Source: Oegoconia quadripuncta
Lineage: Eukaryota; Arthropoda; Insecta; Lepidoptera; Autostichidae
Length of the DNA: 64,000 bases
Direction: 5' to 3'
Assembly: GCA_949316235.1 (NCBI GenBank)
Contig: OX438747.1
Coordinates: forward strand, 6,996,924-7,060,923
The notes under the pieces were generated by a model. The model saw only the letters and a program-made list of their open reading frames with translations, was not told the origin of the DNA and did no database searches. A program made the translations under genes and the position numbers. Positions 1 to 64,000 of this stretch are shown in pieces. Position 1 is the first letter of the stretch, and every line of letters begins with the position of its first letter.

Positions 1-640
1 CTGATCCGATTTGAACAAAAGAGGTGTCATTGGATTCGTCTTGATTCATTGAGTAATAATCTTAGGCCCTAAAGTATAATAACTTCAAAGGAAAAACATA
101 AAAGTGCTATATTAAGAATAATAAAGAACAGTTTACTTCGGCTGTTCACTAGATGGCGTGGTAGGTATCGAAAATTGATGTCTCGGATTTTATCAAGCGG
201 GCAGTTCCTATGATTGAATAAAAATACATGGGACGAAAAAAACCCTGTCTGGAGCGTTAGTGATGACATTTAGCTTTGAGTAGTAACAAAACATAGATTA
301 TGGAAATAGTTTGTCACAGATCACTCAATAGTGCGCTATGCAGTGCGTAGTGTCGCCGCTGCCCTCTAGATAGCGTAGTATGTTTTTTATACATCGCGCT
401 GTAGAGACGGCCACATGCTCCTTACAGTAATTAGAAAGATTAACGTAGCCTAGATCCATGATTCGAATTAGAAAGCTTACGTAACCTAATATTGATCCAA
501 TAAATATGTAGGTAATGAAATCTTAACATAGGTATTATTTAATATGAATAATATCAAGAAATATAGCCGCTTCAATTAATACTCTTTGTTTGAACTGTTA
601 GCAAAATTGTGTGCCACTAAAAAGTTCTAAATAAAATAAA
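1..640. other. Unannotated AT-rich flank
   Basis: No gene, repeat family or structured element recognised. The short minus frame at 69-269 shows no domain. Confidence 0.5.
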
Positions 641-1139
641 AGTTTAAAAAACTAAAACCCGACTACGAAAAAATTTTATAGAAAATGAAATGGGAGAACT
701 GCAAAAACACTTATCTTTAAATCTGTCATTACAAAAGCAACAAGCATATAGCATATTTATCGATTAGTAGATAATAAATAATACGTGTTTGTTTTCCTAA
801 ACAATATCGTACTATATAAATTGATTTTCCTGCAATCGGAGGTCTTTATAATTTAGCGACTTCATTGCATCGGTTTTGACCTCCGACTACGGAAAATCAA
901 TTTATATGGTACCTACGAAATTATTTGAGAAAACAAACACGTATTTTTTATTTATTACTAATCGATAAATAGGATATTTGATACATAACGCACCTTATGT
1001 CTCAGGGTACGTCTGATATCTAGACCAACGATGCTTGTTTATTGCTTTTGTAATGACAGATTTATAGATAAGTGTTTTTGCAGTTCTTCCATTTCATTTT
1101 CAATAAAAAATTTTCGTAGTCGTGTTTTAGTTTTTTAAT
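641..1139. mobile_element. Foldback element with arms of about 220-265 bp
   Basis: The left arm (from AAAACTAAAACCCGACTACG at about 646) returns as an inverted right arm ending CGTAGTCGTGTTTTAGTTTT near 1134. Shared inner blocks include AACTGCAAAAACACTTATC, AAATCTGTCATTACAAAAGC and AATCAATTTATAT. The right arm carries an extra insert at about 970-1030. The centre is only a few tens of bases. No transposase is seen; a non-autonomous foldback or MITE-type element. Confidence 0.75.
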
Positions 1140-2511
1140 TTGTCATTGGAAAGTGTTAACCTTGCATCAGATTTTGCTTGACCAAGTTCAGCGTACACTA
1201 TACGGCATTGTACGTACGACCCATGAACATGAAACCCATAATAGGTAATAACAATAGAATAATGTGACTATGCCACAAAGCGTAACGGCCAGAGAGCCCC
1301 GACTGCGAGTTGGCAACGTCGCAATGTCGGTTACTTTCTAGACAAATTTCCATATTTTACGAAACATCTAAATGAAAATTAAATAATAGGCGCGATGAAA
1401 TACAATACGTATTCATTATCTGGTTGATTGTTGTGACTCATTGTAAATGGTCCACAATTCCAGTAGTTTTCCAAATTATTGCGACTCAATACAGTGCCCT
1501 GGAACATGTGTTTTCCTATGACGTCAACGTATGTTCCAATGTCCTTTTTCTTTCTTTTTTTTATAGTGTGTTTTTTGTTAATATCTTGTATTATGTTTAA
1601 TCTCTACTGTAAAGTAATAATGAAATAAATAATAATAAGTTTAAAGAAATTGCGAAGTTGCCAGCGTGGGGTCGATACTGCTTTAATATTGAGTACCTAC
1701 GAGTTTAAGTACTACATAAGTTTTCAGGGACACGTGCCGTTAATTTTAAAGTATCACGGCTTTCATAAAAGAGTATTAAGACATTGTGGGTCCTCGTAAT
1801 ATCTCTGCTAACTTGTCGAAGTACTGAATAAACACTTATGTATTTTATTCGTTTCATATAACCCTAGCGACTATCGGTTGGTTCCTTCTTTGGTAATTTT
1901 AAATATAGTTTAAGTTTCTTAGCACAAAATTGAAACACAATCATCTATTCTAATCGTAATATCTACTAGCTACACAACACATAGGTACATACTTTTAATA
2001 CTCATCTGCTAGTACCTACTAAATAATAACATCATTGAAACTTTAACACTAAGAAATAATGTCTTATTTACATCAAGATTAAAACTTGTATATCAACACT
2101 TATAAGATTTTCAATTCTCTTGCATCGCAAATATTAAAATATTATTACAATCTAGAAAGATTTATCTAAACGAATAATTTGGATGGCACTTCTTTTCTGT
2201 TGTCTGACTAGACATTCAAGAGACAAAGTAATAAAATCATTTTTTTTTCGCAATTACTTACTTCTAAACAGAACTATATTATACAAAATCACGTTTTGTC
2301 TTGTCATTTGAATGTGTTCAGATACTAGTATAACATTATTAATTTATTAATAATTAATTTATATATAGTACAATCACCTTCAAAGAAGATTCAAATTCGA
2401 ATGAAAATTCCATTCGCTAACAGGAAAGCTAAAAATAATTTCATACTTGTTCATATACATCTGTATTTGAATACTTTGACAGCATATCTACTTTAGTGCT
2501 GATTGTATTGT
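1140..2511. other. Unannotated flank
   Basis: AT-rich sequence with no convincing coding or repeat signal on either strand. Confidence 0.45.
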
Positions 2512-2991
2512 ACAGTTCGCTTCATAAATAACTATATGGCAATTTTACATGATCAGTGGTAGTGTGCTGGTATTTAAGCTGTAGTTGCTAAACTAACTTA
2601 GTAAATCAAACAATTTCAACTGTTTGAATTCCAGGATAGAAGGAAATGAATTAAGGTACAGATTAATAATGAGTTGTTGCCTTGAAAACCTTTAACTCTG
2701 TGGTCTGAGGCAACAACGCTTCGGTCTAACAACGTGGTTCTTGAGGAATTTGTGGTACGGCGACCGAACACTTTTCTCTCCGGTTCCAATTTCACTGTGT
2801 TCATTGGTTATTTTCTCATTTATACGTGTATGGGTGACGCTAAATGGGTCATATACCTAAACGATTCTTATTCTTAAGTGCTGTAAAATGATTGGCTAGA
2901 CAAGCGGGTAGTTTTAGAGAACGCGGCTCATATACTTTGAATATTAATCATATAGAACAGCCCTATATGAATATCTATGACGGCGACTGTA
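2512..2991. mobile_element. MITE of the TACAGTCG...ACAGGGC family, interrupted
   Basis: The left end TACAGTTCGCTTCATAAATA and right end ATATCTATGACGGCGACTGT are inverted versions of the termini of the intact copy at 25415-25610. The interior is about twice the usual length, suggesting a later insertion around 2600-2930, which includes a short minus open frame without recognisable domain. Confidence 0.5.
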
Positions 2992-5080
2992 TCAGATGTA
3001 AAAACACCACTTGGTGATATTATTATTTGTAAGTACATTATGTAACAATATTTAGTTGAATATAAATATACCTAAATCTATAGGGTCCGACCTAATCTCG
3101 AGTTTCCGTTCAATCATAATACCGTTTTCATGTAACAAGACCAATCGAAATTAAATTTTATATGGATAATTTTATGGTAAAGTATTTGAATGGTTTATTT
3201 CTATACACAAACTACTACTACTGATGGCAATTTTATATGGAAAATTTTAAATGGTTGTTAGATTACGTTCGTGTTTATTATTTATCAATAGAAATCAATC
3301 ACAAACCGAATTTTTATTATAAGATTGTCCATACATATTGTCACTTACAAATGAAAATGGAACTATATTATTATAAACGTTCTCCATATAAATAGAGAAT
3401 CGATCTTCCGCCGAACTCTTAACATTTTATATTCAAGTATAGTATTATAAATGCGAAAGTTTGGATGTTTGTTTGTTGCTCAATCACGGCGAAACGGATG
3501 AATGGATTTGGATGAGGTATACTTACTTAGAATATGGCATGGAATAGAATCACATATATTTATATAATTCCTCATGGCCGGGGCCGCGGATAAACGAATG
3601 ATAAACTACAGTAAATCATTCGTTTGCGTTTTTTTTTAATACACAGCTTAACAGGCCTGTTAGTTTTTTAAACAATACTTTCGTTCGATCTCTGTGGTCG
3701 GGCAACCCTAAGAAACCAACATCCATGCTCCTAGTTCAAAATTCATTAGTGCCCTCTATGAAGGCCTCTTGGACTTATTGACGAACCAATATCATCGTTT
3801 TTTCATTTTCAGTTCATTCCATTGCCGAGCTGCTAAAAACAATATTCGATTTTAAAATTACTTATCTACCTAGGATAGCAAAGTGCGACTTTCCTTAAAG
3901 GTTTTGCGGGAACGATGACCCACTTTCAGAGTACCTAGGAGAGATTAAATATATTCTTTCATATCAAAATATACGACAATATTGTGACATAGCTTTTTCA
4001 ATGCTTTGGTCATTATGGATTTATTGATTCAAAGATAAAACTCTTTAGGAATTCTTCTATCCACAAGATTTTCTCTAGATAGTTGCTACGCATAAATCAG
4101 CGTTAAATAGTGGTGAAATATTATTAATACCTGATCAATTCGAGCTAATCCCAATAACTTTTAACAACTTACTTCTATTCTGATTCTCGATAAATGAAAA
4201 TATTTGTTTCATGATGACAAACATAATGTGTATTATTAATTTCGTTAACGCGTTTTATAGTATTTTTTTCTAGTTATACAAATAAAAGATTTCGTATCAA
4301 AAATTGTACTTTTGAGATTTGACCACGTATCCCACATCTTTTTAAGGCTGACTGTATCGAATAGTTTTCTAAAGATATCGCTCGCCAAAGTCAGTAATCA
4401 TCAATTTTTTTAATTTATGATTGACTGGATTCGCATTTTTATACTGAGTATATTTGATTTGCATTGTATCTTTTTCAATATTTAATATTTGGTCAAATTA
4501 AAAAATTATACGGCCTTTAAAAAGATTTCCCCTATTTCATTTATTCGCACTATATCGATCTAACCTGTGTTGTAATAATATTATATTAGTTGTTGTATCG
4601 ATATTTTTATTGTATTCGTTTGGAAGGCCTTCGTTGTCCGCAGAAAACTCTGTGAGTAAATGAAGAGATGGGAGTTTTACGGACAGATGCGGGCTAATTG
4701 GTTGAGCATATACATTTGTGCATGGTAGTTAAAGTAGTTAAAATTGGTTAAGAATAAAACGAACTTGTATTACAACTTTATGAACTAACTGGGACATATA
4801 AGACAATAGTATTCCTAAATTTAAAATTAGAGTTTTAATAAACGACATAACAACTACCTCATTATTTATCACATCTTTTATCCATTCAACTTTCATTTTC
4901 ACTCTACATGTATTGTATCTATATCTACATTGAACATTCTATTAAAACACGGAAAAATCAATAACTACTTATAATGTTATACATTTTTGTAACCTAATTT
5001 AATATAAATACCTCAAATTAGATTTTCATTATTGATAATCAACATTTAAATATTTATATTTCTTTTGTATAAGTATATTT
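2992..5080. other. GARNL3 downstream flank with one repeat fragment
   Basis: Around 3436-3560 lies a decayed copy of the interspersed repeat with 'ATAAATGCGAAAGTTTGGATG', matching 17200-17356 and others in opposite orientation. Otherwise nothing recognised. Confidence 0.5.
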
Positions 5081-5086
5081 TTTAAT
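5081..5086 (-). terminator. Possible poly(A) signal for GARNL3
   Basis: ATTAAA on the minus strand 76 nt after the stop. A canonical AATAAA also occurs at 4606-4611, about 550 nt past the stop. Either is possible in AT-rich DNA and neither is proven. Confidence 0.25.
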
Positions 5087-5161
5087 TCAAAATTGTGCAC
5101 CTGGAATATTCGATAGCTACCTACGGCAAGCGTTGGTTGGAGGCTTGGATGGTTGTAACAC

Positions 5162-60107
<54,946 letters not shown>

Positions 60108-60149
60108 CTGTGGACAAAAATACCGTTTTATTGAAGAAGGATTAAATAT

Positions 60150-60402
60150 TTCGACATAAGAGTGACCACAACGATCGGTCCTGCGCTGCCTGCATTTAGC
60201 GGCTTCGCGCGATCTTTACCAAATCGTCGGTCCACCTCGTGGGGGGCTTGCCCACGCTGCGTCTTGCGGTGCGTGGTCGCCACTCGAGAACCTTTCCGCC
60301 CCAACGGCCGTCGGTCCTACGAGGAGATCCTTGGGAGAGGCCTTTGTCCAGCAGTGGACGTATTTCAGCTGATAGGAAGAAGAGTGACCATGAAAATAGT
60401 AT
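60150..60402 (-). mobile_element. RTE-type LINE 3' fragment
   Basis: The minus strand reads PPTRWTDDLVKIARSR, a stop, then MQAAQDRSLW, the RTE C-terminal motif, followed by GGACAAAGGCCTCTCCCAAG. Lies directly upstream of the acceptor of exon 60038-60107. Confidence 0.8.
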
Positions 60403-60451
60403 GTATGTAGATGAAATATTATCTACATATTTATTACTCTTAAAATATACA

Positions 60452-60640
60452 TCATCATCATCATATCATCCACAGGACTTCACTGCAGAACATACACCTC
60501 CCCCATAGAATTCCAGAGAGTCCGGTTGGAAGCGGCCTGCATCCTGCGATTTCCCGCGACCTTTATCAGGTCGTCTGCTCCCTTGTGAGTGGCCGGCGCG
60601 TGGTTTCCAGTCGGCTATGAGTTGTTGGAGCGATATGCCC
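60452..60640 (-). mobile_element. Second RTE-type LINE 3' fragment
   Basis: The minus strand encodes ADDLIKVAGNRRMQAASNRT and GEVYVLQ and ends in ATGATGATGATG, the RTE-like tail. In tandem, same orientation, with the previous fragment. Confidence 0.8.
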
Positions 60641-60904
60641 TGCTCATTGTCACTTCAACTTGCTAATCCGCTGGGCCATATCAGTGACCTATATACATTC
60701 GCTTAAATATTAACGTAAAATTATTAACCTATAGTTTCCCTTATTACATTTACATATTTCATTTATATATAATATAAGTACATATAAACAAATGTTAAAA
60801 GATGTATTCGAAAGCGGCTGCAACCGATTTATTCAAACTATCATCACTCCACCAGCCATCTCGCAGACACCATCTCAGTTCAGTCGTTTTGACGTTATAG
60901 TGCC

Positions 60905-61225
60905 CCAGACAGACACATATTGTGGAGTGTTCTGAAGAACTATTCGAGCTAATACCCGCTGCTCAATTTAACCGATACACTTCTCGCTGAAAATTAAATT
61001 TCCATCCACATCACCTGGATGAGTGGAAGTCTACCACTGTACGTTTCTCAAGAAACGTCTTACCACGTACGACCACCCTGTGGAACGGACTGCCTGCAGC
61101 GGTATTCCCGAACGAGTACGACATTGGAACCTTCAAGAAACGAGCCTACACCTTCCTCAAAGGCCGGCAACGCATCTGTGACCCTTTTGGTGATGCTCGT
61201 TTGCCGCCCTCTCATATAAAAAAAA
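60905..61225 (+). mobile_element. CR1/L2-like non-LTR RT 3' end, internally deleted
   Basis: Nearly the same sequence as 50868-51215 in opposite orientation, with a premature stop after NRYTSR and about 50 bp missing between TGACCCTTTTGGTG and ATGCTCGTTTGCCGCC. Ends in an A-rich tract. Confidence 0.82.
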
Positions 61226-61330
61226 ACATATTCAAAGGTACACACACATGCAGGAATCACATACAAATTTATGTCGAGGTTAAAAAGATATGGCATGAGT
61301 ATTGTGATTGATTATGTATGACATAGGTAC

Positions 61331-61975
61331 AGTCGCCTCCATAATTAATCATACGGGGCTATTTTAAATGATTAATGATGGCATGCTAACTGCCGCGACA
61401 CATGCATAATTGAAAATCAATTATCTCCGGTAAAAGGTAACCGCGTTGGCGCTCCACCATACACAGGTCACTAAGATGATAGTCTAAATCAGTGGTTTCC
61501 AAAAGAGACCCTGGGGTTCCGTGAAAGGGTCACAAACGATCCCTGCTCAATCCGAAAATTAACGAAAACATTCATAGAAAACAGTCATCGTAACACAACC
61601 GCCGCCGCCGCACCCCGCCCGGAGCCGCTACTTATACATTTACAAACAAACAGACTGGATGCAGCGATATTCGCGTTCAATTGTCAGACATTAAGCCTAA
61701 TTTTAGTGCTATTATAAATATATGAAACAATTTCATTGGTCACATGACGTACACAGTTACGGTACAAATTATTATCATGTCAAAAATGAAAATGTTCAAA
61801 TTGAAAATAACAGAGGAAATTGTTACAATTTAGTCTATTATTTTCAATTTGGGGATCCGTCAAAAAAGGACGATCATTTAGGGTTCCGTGCCCAAAAAAA
61901 TTGAGAACCGCTGTTCTAGACAACAGGATCATTTTAGAGAACTGAGTTTGAATTTTATATTCCACTTAGCGTAGA
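61331..61975. mobile_element. Long member of MITE family G, decayed
   Basis: TACAGTCGCCTCCATAATTA at the start, GGTTTCCAAAAGAGACCCTG and TTGAGAACCGCTGTTCTAGA inside, as in 31650-31700. Confidence 0.5.
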
Positions 61976-63325
61976 TAAGTGGCACGGTAGCTCTGAAACG
62001 GGTGTACCTAATTGAATGCGATTTTTTTTATTTGAAAGCAGGTTTTCTGCCGTTGTTTCTTAGACATGTTTTATCAAAATCAGTTCAGCGGTTTTCGTTT
62101 AATCGCTTGTTATCTCGGTGTTTTTTTAATTTTAAATTTATAATTATTTAATTTTGTTATTAGCATTGTTGTGTTGGGGTATTAGAGGCAAGGTAGGCCT
62201 ACCTACTACCTACCTTTTCCTCCCATGGAAACTTCTTAGCAGGAAATATTATCTAAAGCATATGCTTTGGTTGGACATATAGGGAGCTCTCGATCAATTA
62301 TTTAATTATTTGCAAAATGGTAAACTCGTCCCAAACACGGGTCTTTATTTCAATATCTGTACATCAACTCTCTTACCTACTAGTGGGACATGTGACATTA
62401 GTAACATAGCGGAATATGTGATTCTAATTAACTTGCCGATGTTCTCACAAATTCACACTTGTCGCTTGCATCAAATGGAGTTACGTTTGAGCGTCCCCTT
62501 TCTAAATTGCAATTTGTCGTGAACTGTACCCGGCTCCACTAACTACTAGCCCCTTCTAATTTATTCGACTAACTGTGCATAGTCAGAAGGTCAAGGATCA
62601 AATTTGTAACCATTTGGCACCCCCTTGGGCCAAGGGCGAATCCAGTGTTCGGGTCAGCGATGGATCACATATTCGAGGTCCAATCAAGGCAGTCTTCAAA
62701 ATAACAATAATAAGTTTAATTAAAAAAAGAAATATAATAAATTTTGACTGGTTACCACAAAACCTTAGACGAGTATTACGTTTATCATAACTTGAGAACC
62801 CTCAAGATCCGAAGAGTATTTTTTTAATATAATACAGAAACTTACATATATTTCTTCGGTTGTATGTTAAGGTTTTTTATTGTATTTTACAATGTAATAT
62901 AAACCTTTACTGAAAAATGCGAATAAAATTAAACAGTAGAACCTTCGAAGTTAAACCAAAAAACAATTATTACAAACAACTTTCTCAAGGAAACACCTTT
63001 TATAAATTATTTATTAACTTCACATGAATCTCATGATTACTAACTATTATCCCAAAGAAACAACTTTTTAAATTCCATAAAAAATATTTATTTTAAAAAC
63101 GTTGTTTCTGTGGGAAAGTTTGTTTGTAATCGTGAGTACGTGTATATCTCTTGGTATGAAGAACTAAAATCAGTTTTAGGGTTTCGTACCTCATTTTGGA
63201 AAACGGAACCCTTTTAGGATCACTTTGTTGTCTGTGTGCCTGTCCCAAGGCCCTTTTTCTCAGAAACGGCTGGAGGTAGCAAAGCTGAAATTAATATAGA
63301 ATATCTACGGCCTTATTACTGTGGT
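61976..63325. other. Upstream intron or flank, inverted-repeat trace
   Basis: AAACAACTTTCTCAAGGAAA at 62978 faces TTTCTGTGGGAAAGTTTG at 63105, a likely diverged family F foldback. No GARNL3 exon found. Confidence 0.35.
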
Positions 63326-63455
63326 TAAAAATTAGGTATATGCATGTAGATTTATATAAATATTTATGTATGTTTATCCGTTATCTAGTATCCATAGTAC
63401 AAGCTTTGCTTAGTTTGGGACTAGATGATTATGTAACTATCCGAAATATTTTTTT
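63326..63455 (+). mobile_element. SINE family B, 3' part
   Basis: ATTTATGTATGTTTATCCG, TAGTATCCATAGTACAAGC and GTTTGGGACTAGATGATT; the tRNA-like head is absent. Confidence 0.8.
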
Positions 63456-64000
63456 AAAATTTTATTTTAGATGATTCATGAAAATAACCGTAAATATAAG
63501 TTTGCCGAGTAATAAATCCACTAGGGATGATATTAACTATTTTCGGATTAATTCCTCGACTTTCTTTCGTTCCAAACTTCAAGGTCACTGGGAAATATAC
63601 CCCATAGGTTTCGTATGATCTGTCAGTGAGTGGGACTTTTAGTATGAAACCACGCTTTGAAAACCCGTGTAATTGTATTGCGTTTCACTAGACAGTTGAA
63701 TTTTTTGCTAATTTGTAGGGCAGTGAACCTCAGTATTCGGTAGTGAGAAAAGTGCATTCAAAAGATTGTTCATGTTGATGGAATATGCTGAACCCTCAGG
63801 GCACGAATCCTACTCGCACTTGACCGTCTTTTTTTTATATTATTTTATATTCATATTTCATATTATGCACACCTATACCTTACTGTTCGCGCTCCGTAGG
63901 CTATAAAAGTAAAGAATACACATTTGCATATGGGATAGGATATAAAGAGGTTGTATTATATCATACGTGTGTATGTACACTTGCTGATTGTATATTATGT
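63456..64000. other. Right end, nothing recognised
   Basis: AT-rich sequence without supported element. The missing 5' exon of GARNL3 is presumably beyond this end. Confidence 0.4.

Noticed and set aside
2616..2804. 62-codon minus-strand gene
   Set aside because: Lies within a decayed MITE and has no recognisable motif.

Overview
This looks like nuclear DNA of a moth or butterfly. It is AT-rich and intron-rich, is crowded with interspersed repeats of lepidopteran style (tRNA-headed SINEs, foldback MITEs, RTE and CR1-like LINE tails, a mariner), and has many TAGGTACCTAC-type strings. No bacterial-style operons, rRNA operon or CRISPR array is present. The assignment to Lepidoptera is an inference from repeat style and not from a species marker.

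The one host gene I can support is a very large one on the minus strand. Twenty-three short exons between 60107 and 5162 splice together in a single open frame of 937 codons plus stop, with every junction phase agreeing. The product is the insect homologue of GARNL3 (GTPase-activating Rap/Ran-GAP domain-like protein 3). It has an N-terminal conserved segment, a Rap-GAP domain with the catalytic asparagine kept, a citron-homology (CNH) beta-propeller and a serine-rich tail. The start codon and perhaps 50-80 N-terminal residues lie beyond the right end. The exons are 70-264 bp, so simple ORF finding misses them; the long open frames elsewhere are mostly repeats.

Layout. 1-5161 is downstream flank with a foldback element and decayed repeats. 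5162-19007 holds 20 exons in compact array. Two introns of about 6 kb (19008-25651 and 25734-31906) follow, and the second contains degenerate copies of its upstream exon. 32000-60037 is a single 28-kb intron acting as a trap for mobile DNA: 5S-rRNA-like and tRNA-like SINEs, a young A-tailed retro-insertion with a 15-bp target duplication, an intact 1.3-kb mariner, a broken endogenous RNA-virus helicase fragment fused to a SINE tail, LINE tails, an internally deleted element with about 265-bp inverted arms, microsatellites and perfect palindromes. 60108-64000 is upstream intron or 5' flank.

The most unusual observations are the viral helicase/SINE-tail chimera lying antisense to host transcription, the exon-like copies in the intron, the UG-repeat tract 22 nt after a Rap-GAP exon donor, back-to-back perfect hairpins ending about 20 nt before a splice acceptor, and the family of 5S-rRNA-derived SINEs.
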